64,000 nucleotides of DNA. It comes from Candidatus Acidiferrales bacterium (GTDB taxonomy: Bacteria > Acidobacteriota > Terriglobia > Acidiferrales > UBA7541). Within the stretch, counting starts at the first letter, position 1; every line of letters starts with the position of its first letter. The DNA is taken from assembly GCA_031296075.1 (NCBI GenBank), contig JARLGK010000061.1:1-64000 (forward strand). The letters run 5' to 3'. Below the pieces are notes generated by a model that had not been told where the DNA came from, ran no database searches, and saw only the letters and a list, made by a program, of their open reading frames with translations. This document shows positions 8,723 through 17,904 of this stretch, one piece after another. Position numbers and translations under genes: made by a program.

Positions 8723-9405
8723 TTGTTCACTTTTTCCAAGAGCAAGCCTGCCGAGGAGCGGCCCACAATTCGAGACACGCTCTTTGGCGACATGCCGCTC
8801 TGGCAATGGATGGCGGTTTCAACAGAGACATTGACCTCCGAACCCTGGGCCTCATTTAAGAATGCCAAGCATCACATTAATTCCGGCAACACGGCAGATG
8901 CTATTGCAGTCCTTCAGGCATTCTTGAAATGCCAGAGCTGGAATCGCGGCATTACTTGCAGGCGTGCCACTTTCTTCGGGAGTTGGGTGTAAACCAGCCT
9001 CAAGAAGAAGGGAAGGATGTCCTGGGTGTAATTGTCGAAGTCGGAATGAAGGACGGCGTGGATTTGATCGTTGGGTATTCAGACCATCACGCACGGTATT
9101 ACAACTACAGTGGTGCGGCTATTATCTGGGAAAAGCCCGATAGCACACTCGACGCATCGATTGATGTTCTGCTGCAAGCCGGACAAGCCGTGGTGCGAGC
9201 GATCGGTCCCTGGAAGGAAAGCAGGCCGCCCGCTCCGCGCACGGGAAACGCGAGAATCAATCTGCTCACACCGAGTGGACTGCATTTTGGAGAGGGTCCG
9301 TATGACGCTCTCTGGAAAGACCCAATGGGCCGCCCGCTTCTTGCTGCCGCCTATCGGCTCATGCACGAACTCATCGAACTGACCAAGAGACGCGGAAAAG
9401 ATTGA
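8723..9405 (+). pseudogene. frameshifted gene of unknown function
   Basis: Two overlapping frames read as one protein. The upstream part (TTG start at 8723, AAGGGG six bases before it) runs through SGNTADAIAVLQAFLK. Just there, at 8926-8929, the sense continues in the minus-one frame as MPELESRHYLQACHFLREL, which makes a continuous pair of TPR-like helices. Adding one A to the AAA run at 8927-8929 restores a single protein of about 227 aa. The second frame has no ribosome binding site of its own. The C-terminal part (VDLIVGYSDHHARYYNYSGAA) is not recognised. It may be a true mutation or a sequencing error in the A run. The next gene starts 4 bases after it. Confidence 0.65.
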
Positions 9406-9408
9406 CTG

Positions 9409-9777
9409 ATGGCCAGACGCACAATCAACTTCGACACCGTGCGGAAGATCGGGCTCGCATTGCCTGGCGTGGAGGACGGCACCGCGTACGGGAAACTGGC
9501 GCTCAAGGCGCATGGAAAACTTCTGGCGTGCGTCCCCACGCATCGCTCGGCTGAACCCAACTCGCTTGTCGTCAAAGTGGATTTCGGTGACCGTGCCGAG
9601 CTGCTGGCCGCGGCCCCCGATGTGTACTACGTGACGGACCACTACGTCGGCTATCCCTCCGTGCTGGTTCGCCTGTCTCGTGTCGATGCGGATGTGCTGC
9701 GGGACTTGCTCGGCATGGCCTACAAGTTTGTGACCCGCAACGCTCCATCCCGCTCGCCAGCGCGGAAACGGTGCTGA
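9409..9777 (+). CDS. MmcQ/YjbR family protein
   Basis: A 122-aa protein of the MmcQ/YjbR fold, a small DNA-binding-like double-wing domain of unclear cellular role. Family marks are the N-terminal ALPGVEDGTAYGK segment, the ACVPTH strand and the late YVTDHYVGYPSVLVRL. It follows the frameshifted gene by 4 bases. Its last eight codons run into the duplicated tail of the 498-aa gene (9764-9863), so the natural C-terminus may have been altered by the rearrangement. Confidence 0.82.
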   Translation: MARRTINFDTVRKIGLALPGVEDGTAYGKLALKAHGKLLACVPTHRSAEPNSLVVKVDFGDRAELLAAAPDVYYVTDHYVGYPSVLVRLSRVDADVLRDLLGMAYKFVTRNAPSRSPARKRC

Positions 9778-9863
9778 AACATCTTTCCCCCGAAATTCAG
9801 TCCGCGCGCATCGGCCTGAGCGACAACTGGCGCCGAGGGCTGAAAGTCATGTTCCGTCAGTAG
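9764..9863 (+). pseudogene. diverged duplicate of the 3' end of the 498-aa gene
   Basis: Read from 9764 this encodes ETVLKHLSPEI, then ARIGLSD, then WRRGLKVMFRQ and a stop. The 498-aa protein ends ETVLKYLSPEI, TRIGLSE, WRRGLKVMFRQ. About 25 of 32 residues match and the stop falls at the same place. No start or upstream homologous sequence is visible, so only a tail remains. It lies in a different frame from the MmcQ gene. Confidence 0.85.
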
Positions 9864-10301
9864 CCCGCGACAACCACTTGTCGGGTTATTCGACTGATCG
9901 GGAGCTGACCGCAATCACGAATCGTCTCCGTGGTCTGACTTGAGAACACGTATGCCAATAGCCGGCGGCGGAGGAGTGTATACTTGGAATGTCTCGTCCC
10001 ACACCTTCTGCCGCGTCAGCCATCGGCGACGGTTCCTGTGCCGCAAGACGTACACCCCGCAGTTCGAGCAGGAAGCCAAGATGTCGACAATCTAGCTGGC
10101 AGTCGGGGATAGGTAGTCAAAAAAGGCGGGCCGGATACAGCACGCCCATGACCGGCATTCGCACTTTCTTCCATACCGCGAGCAAATTGAAAAAGTGCGC
10201 AATCAGTTCAAGGATTTGAAAGACGAGTCACTAGGCATTTCAAGACAGAGCTTCCGAGCCCCTGGTGGGCGACGGTTTGAGTCTAGCTACCTGGGCGACC
10301 A
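9864..10301. other. 440-bp gap with possible transposase scrap
   Basis: No intact gene. Around 10024-10095 one frame reads RRRFLCRKTYTPQFEQEAK before a stop, resembling the first residues of IS3-type OrfA transposases (KRRTYTPEFK.EAV). This is short and could be chance. Confidence 0.25.
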
Positions 10302-12035
10302 ATGCACCTTCGCGGGATTAATCGAGCGCTCTGTCTCTTCGCCGTAATCGCGATTCTATTCGGCTGCCGGAAAACATCCGTCGATGCAGCAAAGGCCGGT
10401 GCCGTGCCCGTCTTCGGCGCCGCTGAAGGGCCTCAGCAACTTTCTTCGGATGGCCAGGCCTCGCTCCAGACTTTCATCGACTCCGCCCATCTCTCCGACC
10501 TGCAATATCCAGATTTTCAGAATTATCGTGCTGAGGCTAAGGAATTCTACGGAACAGTCGGCGACAGATTGCCTTGGGTTCTGGGTCGGCAGCCCTCTCC
10601 TCAGGCTCAGGCGCTCACGAACCTATTCAAAGGCGCCGAGGAGGAAGGCCTCAATCCTGTCGATTACGATGGTCCTCGGTGGGATGGACGCCTCGCAACA
10701 ATTGAGACAGGTCACGCGTCGGAGTCGGAACTCGTCCGCTTCGATCTTGCAATCACAATTTCGGCCATGCGCTATATCTCCGACTTAAACCATGGGCGCG
10801 TGAATCCCCGTACGGTTCGCTTTGATTTGGAAATCGACAACGCAAATTTCGATCTCTCGGAATTTGTCCGCCAGAAGCTGGTAGGCGCGGAAGATGTAAA
10901 CGCTGTGATGAGAACCGTCGAACCGCCGTTCCCCGCATATCGCCAAACCGTCGGCGCGTTGAAAACCTACCTGAAACTGGCGAGCGAGTCTGGCAGCGAG
11001 TTGCTTCCGGTGCCGCCAAAACCGGTGAAACCCGGCGATTCCTATACCGGCGTGCCGCAACTCAAGCGGCTCCTTGTCCTTCTGAGCGATTTGGCGGCAA
11101 CCGATGCCATCGTCGCGCCTGATTTGGCTTACACGGGACCTCTCGTAACCGCCGTGGCTCGTTTTCAGCGGCGTCATGGACTCGAACCAAATGGAATCAT
11201 TGGGACTCAAACATTTGAAGATCTGAACACACCTGTGAGTCAGCGCGTCCTGCAGCTCAAACTCACTCTGGAAAGATGGCGATGGCTGCCTCACGAATTT
11301 GAGCAGCCGCCACTCGTAGTCAACATTCCTGAATTTCGTCTCTATGCGGCGACTGAGGAATATCGCCCGGCCTTCTCGATGAACGTGGTTGTCGGCCGAT
11401 CGTTCAAGCATCAGACTCCGGTATTCACCACGCAACTGAAATCAGTTATTTTCCGCCCTTACTGGAATGTTCCGCTGGACATTCAACGTGACGAATTGGT
11501 CCCTGAACTAAAAAAGAATCCGCACTATCTCAGAGATCACTCCTATGAAGTCGTGGACGCCCAAGGAACGATTGTCAGCGATGATAGCGTCAGTGAAGAC
11601 ATGGAACGGCAGCTCGACTCGGGCAAGCTGGCCATTCGGCAAAGACCCGGCCCGGACAATTCACTTGGGCTCGTGAAGTTCGACATGCCCAATAGTTATG
11701 ACGTCTATATGCACGGTACGCCCGCCGTCCACCTATTCTCCCGCCCTCGGCGGGATTTTAGCCACGGATGCATCCGTGTGGAAAATCCAGTCGCATTAGC
11801 AGCGTGGGTCTTGCGCGACAATCCCGGGTGGGACACCGATCGTATTCTCGGCGCAATGAACGGAGACCAAACGTTCGGAGTGAGTCTTACCAAGCCCATT
11901 CCTGTCTTGATTCTGTACGGCACGGCGATTGTCGCGGACGATGGAGAGGTGGATTTCTTCGACGATATCTATGAGCTTGACGCCGATCTAGAGAAGGTCC
12001 TCGTAAAAGGATATCCATACTCCCCGAACGAGTGA
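10302..12035 (+). CDS. L,D-transpeptidase, YcbB-type lipoprotein
   Basis: A 577-aa envelope enzyme that forms 3-3 cross-links in peptidoglycan. Order: lipobox-type signal ending LFGC (Cys22), scaffold domain, peptidoglycan-binding domain with FQRRHGLEPNGIIGTQT near residue 290, then a YkuD catalytic domain with YMHGTPAVHLF and the active-site SHGCIRV near residue 488. These parts and the length match YcbB/LdtD. It converges with the M15-like peptidase gene, leaving only 19 bases between the stops, and both act on cell wall, so the pairing may be functional. Confidence 0.92.
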   Translation: MHLRGINRALCLFAVIAILFGCRKTSVDAAKAGAVPVFGAAEGPQQLSSDGQASLQTFIDSAHLSDLQYPDFQNYRAEAKEFYGTVGDRLPWVLGRQPSPQAQALTNLFKGAEEEGLNPVDYDGPRWDGRLATIETGHASESELVRFDLAITISAMRYISDLNHGRVNPRTVRFDLEIDNANFDLSEFVRQKLVGAEDVNAVMRTVEPPFPAYRQTVGALKTYLKLASESGSELLPVPPKPVKPGDSYTGVPQLKRLLVLLSDLAATDAIVAPDLAYTGPLVTAVARFQRRHGLEPNGIIGTQTFEDLNTPVSQRVLQLKLTLERWRWLPHEFEQPPLVVNIPEFRLYAATEEYRPAFSMNVVVGRSFKHQTPVFTTQLKSVIFRPYWNVPLDIQRDELVPELKKNPHYLRDHSYEVVDAQGTIVSDDSVSEDMERQLDSGKLAIRQRPGPDNSLGLVKFDMPNSYDVYMHGTPAVHLFSRPRRDFSHGCIRVENPVALAAWVLRDNPGWDTDRILGAMNGDQTFGVSLTKPIPVLILYGTAIVADDGEVDFFDDIYELDADLEKVLVKGYPYSPNE

Positions 12036-12054
12036 AAGCCGAATCCGGATTGTG

Positions 12055-12582
12055 CTACCAACGCCGAACGCGTCCCAGATCCACGTGGACAAATCCGGAT
12101 TGAGGATAGTAGCCGACTCCTCCACGATGCAAACTTAGTGCGGCGTCGCGTAAGCGAGCGGTCGGCACTCCTGGGATGCGGATGTCAATCGCTTCACCGA
12201 GCATGTGCTGGCTATGTTCGGCCACGCCCGCGGTCGTCCGCCGGAGGAACTCGTTGCTCCAGGGCGTGCGGTAGCCGCAGACGATGTCGATCTCAGTTCC
12301 CGGGCGTCCCACCGCTGCGGTGAGATCGCTCAACAAGTCGAAAAGCCTGGGATCCAGGGCGGTTACATCGCCCGTTCGGTGATCTCGCAAAAAATGATCG
12401 AGCTGGTCAACGGCGCCGGGAAGGTACGAATCGCCAAGTCGGTAAACGATATTTATCCGCTCGTTGGTATGCAGATGGAACAGCAGCAATCGGTGCTCTT
12501 GCGAGGGAAGGTCAGCTGTTGCAATCCGGAGCGGTAGAAGCAGACTACCTCCCAGCAAGAGTGCAACCCCCAAAAAGCGCAT
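12055..12582 (-). CDS. DUF882/YcbK-type peptidase (M15 fold), exported
   Basis: A 175-aa exported protein of the DUF882 (YcbK/MepK-like) family, zinc peptidases that cut peptidoglycan cross-bridges. Zinc ligands are seen in SQHMLGEAIDI (His and Asp) and FVHVDLG (His), with the preceding GYRTPWSNEFLR segment. Residues 1-23 form a signal peptide ending ATA. The frame also offers an ATG at 12603, but a promoter-like TATAAT at 12610-12615 makes a start there nearly leaderless, so 12582 was chosen. E. coli MepK cuts 3-3 links, the product of the neighbouring L,D-transpeptidase. Confidence 0.87.
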   Translation of the reverse strand: MRFLGVALLLGGSLLLPLRIATADLPSQEHRLLLFHLHTNERINIVYRLGDSYLPGAVDQLDHFLRDHRTGDVTALDPRLFDLLSDLTAAVGRPGTEIDIVCGYRTPWSNEFLRRTTAGVAEHSQHMLGEAIDIRIPGVPTARLRDAALSLHRGGVGYYPQSGFVHVDLGRVRRW

Positions 12583-12609
12583 CGCGGCACGCACTGATAA
12601 CATTTTTTA

Positions 12610-12637
12610 ATTATATCACTTCCCGCTCGATTGTCTT
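12610..12637 (-). promoter_or_regulatory. candidate sigma-70-type promoter
   Basis: On the minus strand AAGACA (12637-12632) and a perfect TATAAT (12615-12610) are 16 bases apart, upstream of the DUF882 peptidase gene. The rest of the gap to 12949 shows nothing recognisable. Confidence 0.45.
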
Positions 12638-12949
12638 TAGGTTTACGCCCCCGAGATTGCGAAGCAGTTACTTCACTTGCTCCCGGTCCTGGCGCGGAAG
12701 ATTCCTGACTTTCCCCTGCTCGGAAGTAACCCACTTGGACGATTAGCGTGCTGTCCGGACATATGCTCGCTGACCGCGGTTGGTTCTTACAGTGACCCAC
12801 TACTTGCGATGAAATGTTCCGGAAAAAAAGGAAGGGAAGCGGACTGGTTAAGACCAGTCACGCCTCCCGGGGTGTGTCCTAGAAGCGTTTGATTAATTAG
12901 ACGCAGAATCTCCGAAAGGGTTGCATCAAAGCGCGGTCAGTAACGGCGA

Positions 12950-13576
12950 TCAGTAGAAAAGGTACTTCCGCCACTTCTCATCGCGATGCCCAATCAAGCG
13001 CATCAGCTGCCGCGACGTATGTAGTGTGAACGGCCGTGGACGACGCCGCAGCTTCAGGCCAGCCTCTTCGGGCGTGCGATCACCCTTGCGATTGTTGCAG
13101 GTGTAGCAGGATGCCACGAGGTTCTCCCACGACGAGCGGCCCCCGCGCGAACGCGGCATCACGTGGTCGAGCGTCAGCTCCGAAGCCGGCAAAGCCGCGC
13201 CGCAGAACTGGCAGGTATTCCGGTCGCGCAGGAGAATATTTTTCCGCGAGAGCGCGCGGCTCTGCTGCGGGATATGCCTGTACGAGAGCAGCCGGATCAC
13301 GGACGGAACCTGAATCGCCTTGGTTGTCGAATGCACTTCGGAGTGGTTGGTTTCTTCGGCCTGCGCCACGCCCTTCAGCATCAGGACCAGCGCGCGGCGC
13401 ACCGCCGTCACGTTGATCGGCTCGAAGGTCGCGTTGAGAACGAGCACCGGCGCCTGCATCACCGAAGGCCGGCTCGCGGGCGGAGGCAGCGGCTGCGGGA
13501 GCGCGGATTCGTGCACTACTCCGCCGTGCCCGAGAGTGGGCCGGGGACGTAGGCCGATTTTGTGCCGGTTCTCCAT
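12950..13576 (-). CDS. HNH endonuclease
   Basis: A 208-aa HNH nuclease. It has the zinc CxxC pair in TCQFCG, the catalytic [13 protein letters not shown], and a second CxxC in [12 protein letters not shown]. The conserved block begins [15 protein letters not shown], which is the usual N-terminus in this widespread family. The frame is open to a GTG at 13612 that overlaps the comF stop (TAGTG); ATG 13576 has AGAGG five bases upstream and was preferred. This type is usually chromosomal and not linked to a mobile element; its physiological target is unknown. Confidence 0.88.
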   Translation of the reverse strand: MENRHKIGLRPRPTLGHGGVVHESALPQPLPPPASRPSVMQAPVLVLNATFEPINVTAVRRALVLMLKGVAQAEETNHSEVHSTTKAIQVPSVIRLLSYRHIPQQSRALSRKNILLRDRNTCQFCGAALPASELTLDHVMPRSRGGRSSWENLVASCYTCNNRKGDRTPEEAGLKLRRRPRPFTLHTSRQLMRLIGHRDEKWRKYLFY

Positions 13577-13611
13577 CGCGTCGCCTCTGCGCCGCTCGAC
13601 AATTATATCCA

Positions 13612-14436
13612 CTATCTTCGATGCTCTTGCTGCCCGCTTGGTTTCTGTCGGCTGCGCGGCATCCCTGCCGCCACAACGGGCCCCGGAATCACCGGTACGG
13701 AGCGGACCCTCGCCACCGTCAACCCCAGCACCGCGGCGGCGCCTGCTTTCTTCAGGGCGCGCGCGCAGGCATCCAGAATCGCGCCCGTCGTCAATACATC
13801 ATCTACCAGTAGGACGCGGAGGTTGTCAACCTGCAGGCCTTCCCGCGTCGCGTAGGCGCCACGGACGGACTTCCAGTGCTCGCTGCGAGAGAGCACCAGC
13901 TGAGGCGGGCGTGGCCGTGTGCGCGCCAAAAGATACCTTTCCAGTTTCAGCCCGAGGCGCTTTGCCAGCGGCCGGGCGATCAGCTCCGCCTGGTTGTAAC
14001 CGCGCTCGCGCTGACGGTCCCTGTGCAATGGAACCGGCACCACCACGTCGACGTGCCACTCCTCCGGCGCGCGCAAGACGATTTCAGCCAGCCGCGCCGC
14101 GAACCAGTCGCCCAGCCGCGTCACCTCCTCATATTTCAGAAGGAGAACGGCCTCAATGAGCGCGTCGTCATAGAGAGCGAAGCTCCGCGCGCGGTCGAAG
14201 GCGTAAAACTTCGCTCGGCACAGGCGGCATAGCGGCTCGATCGCCTGTGCGGCGACGTCCGAAACAAACGGCCGGCCGCAGCAGCGGCACATCGGCTCCT
14301 TGATTCGCACGAATCCATCCAGGCAGGTCACGCAGATCGGAATGCGGCTCGCATTCGTCAGCGCCTGGCCGCAAATGCGGCACGGGCCGGGGAACACGAC
14401 CGATGCCAGTGCGTCGAGCGCGCTTTTCAAGATCAC
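13612..14436 (-). CDS. comF: ComF family phosphoribosyltransferase-like protein
   Basis: A 274-aa ComF-like protein, needed for DNA uptake in competent species and otherwise of uncertain role. It has an N-terminal zinc ribbon (CRICG, CVTC, CRCCG, CRLC cysteine pairs within residues 18-75) and a type I PRPP-binding domain with [17 protein letters not shown] and [14 protein letters not shown]. The final 15 residues are a basic tail. It is immediately upstream of the HNH gene, the two overlapping if the GTG start of the latter is used. Confidence 0.92.
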   Translation of the reverse strand: MILKSALDALASVVFPGPCRICGQALTNASRIPICVTCLDGFVRIKEPMCRCCGRPFVSDVAAQAIEPLCRLCRAKFYAFDRARSFALYDDALIEAVLLLKYEEVTRLGDWFAARLAEIVLRAPEEWHVDVVVPVPLHRDRQRERGYNQAELIARPLAKRLGLKLERYLLARTRPRPPQLVLSRSEHWKSVRGAYATREGLQVDNLRVLLVDDVLTTGAILDACARALKKAGAAAVLGLTVARVRSVPVIPGPVVAAGMPRSRQKPSGQQEHRR

Positions 14437-14530
14437 GGATGCGTTGTTAACCGAAATGCTATCTGAAACGCTACCTCAAATCAGGCGGCGAGGGAAGAGA
14501 CACGAGCGCGCGGAAGGTTACCGCAGGGGC

Positions 14531-14884
14531 CTAGAGCAGGCCCTCTTCTTTCTTTTCCTGGCAGGCGAGGCAGTAGCGGGTCCAGGGCACGGCTTCGAGG
14601 CGCTTCTGCTGCAGCTCCTCGTGGCAGGACACACATTCACCGAACGAATCGTCCTTCATCCGCGAGAGCGCTTCCTCGACCAACTGCAGCAGCGAGCGGT
14701 CGTTGTGCGTCTGGCCGAAAAGGAATTCTTTCGTGTACGAGTTCGCGGCCTTGTCGGCGAGATCCACCGTCGAGTCCTCGTCCGCTTCGCGGCCTTCCTG
14801 TTGCGTGCGTGCGATTCCGCGCATCAGTTCCTCGCGGCGCGTGACCAGTTTCTTTTTGTAATATTCGAGACGCTTCTTATCCAT
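14531..14884 (-). CDS. DksA/TraR-family zinc finger protein
   Basis: A 117-aa protein of the DksA/TraR family, which binds RNA polymerase through the secondary channel and works with ppGpp. The N-terminal two thirds form a helical coiled coil (KKRLEYYKKKLVTRREEL). The C-terminal C4 zinc finger is intact: ECVSCHEEL and YCLACQEKK, 17 residues apart. The coiled-coil tip carries acidic residues (EADEDS) in place of the exact DksA DTAS tip. It lies alone between comF and the CPBP gene. Confidence 0.9.
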   Translation of the reverse strand: MDKKRLEYYKKKLVTRREELMRGIARTQQEGREADEDSTVDLADKAANSYTKEFLFGQTHNDRSLLQLVEEALSRMKDDSFGECVSCHEELQQKRLEAVPWTRYCLACQEKKEEGLL

Positions 14885-15047
14885 CGTTCGGGTCCTCAGT
14901 TCGGGTCCGCGATGCCATCCAAAACCGTTGATTTTAGAGGTATCTGCGCGTCATGTCAAACGTGCCGCGCAAATGACGTTCCGTGGACCCTCTTCAGCCC
15001 CACAGTAGATGCCGCATGGCCGCAAAAGGATTCCAGCCGTACCTACC

Positions 15048-16031
15048 TCAGGACGCCGTCCGCCGCGCAGGAAACATGAAATGGATGATCGCTGCCGACA
15101 GGATCAGCACTACAAACACGAACACGCTTCCTTCCGGTCCCACCGATCCGCCCGTCAGCCACACCGGCCCGTGAAAGGACGAATTCAGCAGATGGCCCCG
15201 CGCCAGCTGGCCGCTGTCGGCCACCCCGTAGAAATACGTCTCTCCCCAATCCCACGCAGTGTGCATCCCGATCGCGAACCAGATGTTTCCCGTCCGCCGC
15301 AGCGTGAACGCACACAGCAACCCGAAACTTCCCGCGGAAAGCGCGCCCACCGGCGCTTCGCCCAGGTTTCTTAGATGTAGCGCTCCAAATCCGACAGCCA
15401 GCACAACTGCCGCTGGCCAGAATCCGGTCGCTGATGCCAGCGTCGTCTGCAAATACCCTCGAAACGACAATTCCTCGAAGATCCCCGTAAGAATGAATGC
15501 AATCAGGTAGAGGAAACCGTACCGCAAGGCGTCCGCGCGTCCGAGCGCCCACCCACCGAACAAGAATCCATGGAACGCGGCGACCAGTGCCAGCATGATC
15601 GTGATCATCGCAAATCCGTACGGCATGCCTTGCCAGAAACGCTTTCCGAAGGCTTCCTTTCCCGGAAGACCGTAGTTGGCGAACGACCGCCCCTCGATGA
15701 ACGTCATCACCAGCACCGCGAGAACGAGCGAGAGCGTCTGGACTCCTTCCGCGATCAGCACAATGCCCGGCGTGAAGACGCCCTTCGCCATAGCGTGCTG
15801 CCCTGCCTGGAGCGCCGGGACGCGCCTCACACCTGCCTGCATGAGAAATACGAAAAGGACGAAGAGCGCGATCGCGATCAGCATCCGCCAGCCGGCACGG
15901 ATGCCATTCGGCCCGAAGAAGAATGTGTTTCCAGTGGTCCGGGCGGTCGCGGTGGGGGTAGTTTCACTCTCCTGTGTCATTGAATCGCTGGGTGTGATTT
16001 CCGGCGCCATCCGCACCATCTCCTTCGACAT
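15048..16031 (-). CDS. CPBP-family intramembrane glutamic protease
   Basis: A 327-aa integral membrane protein with about eight hydrophobic helices and the three CPBP/Abi motifs: EELSFRGYL (EExxxR), FGALHL (FxxxH) and HTAWDW. Members include CAAX-processing and bacteriocin self-immunity proteases. The first 35 residues are a soluble Thr/Ser-rich lead; internal ATGs at 16019 and 16010 are alternative starts. No substrate gene is apparent nearby. Confidence 0.87.
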   Translation of the reverse strand: MSKEMVRMAPEITPSDSMTQESETTPTATARTTGNTFFFGPNGIRAGWRMLIAIALFVLFVFLMQAGVRRVPALQAGQHAMAKGVFTPGIVLIAEGVQTLSLVLAVLVMTFIEGRSFANYGLPGKEAFGKRFWQGMPYGFAMITIMLALVAAFHGFLFGGWALGRADALRYGFLYLIAFILTGIFEELSFRGYLQTTLASATGFWPAAVVLAVGFGALHLRNLGEAPVGALSAGSFGLLCAFTLRRTGNIWFAIGMHTAWDWGETYFYGVADSGQLARGHLLNSSFHGPVWLTGGSVGPEGSVFVFVVLILSAAIIHFMFPARRTAS

Positions 16032-16285
16032 CCAATGGTCGATCCGCGTGCTGACTTGGGACCGGGCCGGCTACGCCGTGCCTCGAAAAATGCCGCTCGC
16101 CTTATATCACGTGCGCGATTGCGCGGGCAAACTAACTGGCCCGGTCGAGGCCCGCCAGCGGGGTTGCGATGGCCGGGCAGCGGCTGCTAAACTCTTGGGT
16201 CTGCGATGACGATAGAGCCGGGTTGTCTCCAACCCTCCACGAAATCCCGGCTCGGGGTCCATGGGAACCACAAGGGAGAACAGGT

Positions 16286-17683
16286 TTGGCCAAATATGAT
16301 CTCGTGATCATCGGGAGCGGACCGGGCGGGTACGTCGCCGCGATTCGCGCCAGCCAGTGGGGTTTGAAGACGGCGGTCGTGGAGAAGGACCCGTTTCTCG
16401 GCGGCACTTGCTTGCACGTCGGCTGCATTCCCACAAAAGTTTTCCTGCATCACGCGGACCTCTACGACCATTTCCTGCGCGCCGAGGAATTCGGCTTCGA
16501 AGTGAAAGACGTCAAGGTCAACTGGCCGGCCATACTCGCGCGCAAGGACAAAATCGTCAAGAAGCACGCGGGCGGTATCGGCATGCTCTTCAAGAAGAAC
16601 AAAGTGGATTCGATCACCGGCTGGGGCCGCATCGCCGCGCCCGGCAAAGTCTCCGTCGAAAAGGACGGCAAGACCACCGAAATCGAAACCACCTACACGA
16701 TGCTCGCCACCGGATCGGAAGCACGTTCGCTTCCCGGAGTCGAGATCGACGGCGGGATCATTCTCAGCAACCGGGAAATCCTGCAGCTCGCGGGGATCCC
16801 GAAGTCGCTCGTCGTCGTTGGCGCTGGAGCGGTGGGCGTCGAATTTGCTTCGATCTATCGCACCTTCGGCACGGAAGTAACCATCCTCGAAGCCCTTCCC
16901 CGAATCGTGCGGCTCGAGGACGAGGAAATTTCGCCCGAGCTCGAGAAGGCGTTCAAGAAGAAGGGCATCCGCATCGAGACCGAGGCAAAAGTCGAATCCG
17001 TGAAAAGGGACGCCAAGATTGGGACGGTTGCGTTCAAGGACAAGACCGGAAAAACGCAGACCATCTCCGCGGAGAAGGTCCTCATCGCCGTGGGCCGCCG
17101 CCCGCTCACTGAAAACGTTGGCATCGAGCGAACCAAAGCCAAGCTCGAGCGCGGTTTCGTGCACACCAACGCGTACCTGGAAACCGACGAGCCCCGTCTA
17201 TATGCCATCGGCGATATCGTCGCCGGACTTCCCCAGCTGGCGCACGCCGCTTCGATGGAAGGCATCATCGCGGTGGGCCGCATGGCCGGGAAAGACGTGC
17301 AGCCGTTTGACCGCAAGCGCTGCCCGAACTGCACGTACTGCGAGCCGCAGATCGGTTCCGTTGGCCTCACCGAAAAGCAGGCGCGCGAAGCGGGCTTCGA
17401 TGTGAAGACCGGCAAGTTTCCGTTCCTCGGCAACAGCAAGGCGACCATCCTCGGCCAGCATGAAGGCTTTATTAAAGTGGTCGCGGAGGCGAAGTACGGC
17501 GAGATTCTTGGCGTTCACGCCATCGGCCCCCTCGCCACGGAAATCATCTCCGAGCCGGTTGCTGCGATGGGCCTCGAAGCCACTCTCGACGACATGGCCG
17601 CCACCATCCATGCCCATCCGACCGTATGGGAAGCGATGGGTGATGCGTTCAATTCGGTGCGCGGCCTGACCATCAACTATTGA
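16286..17683 (+). CDS. lpd: dihydrolipoyl dehydrogenase (E3)
   Basis: A 465-aa flavoprotein that re-oxidises dihydrolipoamide in 2-oxoacid dehydrogenase complexes. It has the FAD motif VIIGSGPGGYVAA, the redox disulfide GGTCLHVGCIPTK, the NAD domain VVGAGAVGVEFA and the C-terminal catalytic HAHPTVWEAMGDA. The open frame extends to 16169, but TTG at 16286 starts the domain exactly and has AGGGAG eight bases before it. It heads a cluster with lipB, E1 alpha, E1 beta and E2, so it most likely serves that complex. Confidence 0.95.
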   Translation: MAKYDLVIIGSGPGGYVAAIRASQWGLKTAVVEKDPFLGGTCLHVGCIPTKVFLHHADLYDHFLRAEEFGFEVKDVKVNWPAILARKDKIVKKHAGGIGMLFKKNKVDSITGWGRIAAPGKVSVEKDGKTTEIETTYTMLATGSEARSLPGVEIDGGIILSNREILQLAGIPKSLVVVGAGAVGVEFASIYRTFGTEVTILEALPRIVRLEDEEISPELEKAFKKKGIRIETEAKVESVKRDAKIGTVAFKDKTGKTQTISAEKVLIAVGRRPLTENVGIERTKAKLERGFVHTNAYLETDEPRLYAIGDIVAGLPQLAHAASMEGIIAVGRMAGKDVQPFDRKRCPNCTYCEPQIGSVGLTEKQAREAGFDVKTGKFPFLGNSKATILGQHEGFIKVVAEAKYGEILGVHAIGPLATEIISEPVAAMGLEATLDDMAATIHAHPTVWEAMGDAFNSVRGLTINY

Positions 17684-17713
17684 TCCGTGATGGCTCGCCC
17701 GCAGGTTTAGGAT

Positions 17714-17854
17714 TTAAGCGTAGCGCCGCGGCCTTCAGCGCGGCATTCTTGAATCTTGGTGGAAGCGTGGGGCTAAGCCCCACGAAAAGCACCACCAAAG
17801 TTTCCGGGCTTCAGCCCCGGCGGTTTTTCGGGGGGTCGGAGCTTCACCTCCGAC
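17714..17854 (+). repeat. dispersed palindromic repeat family B, copy 1
   Basis: Holds GTAGCGCCGCGG.CTTC.GCGCGGCA, GGTGGAAGCGTGGGGCTAAGCCCCACG and CGGGCTTCAGCCC hairpins, then GGTCGGAGCTTCACCTCCGAC. The same order recurs at 18685-18795 in the same orientation, so lipB is bracketed by direct repeats. Confidence 0.8.
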
Positions 17855-17904
17855 ATAGATCGCCGGTGCGATAGCGCCATCCTTTGCGCTGAATCTATCG
17901 CGGC

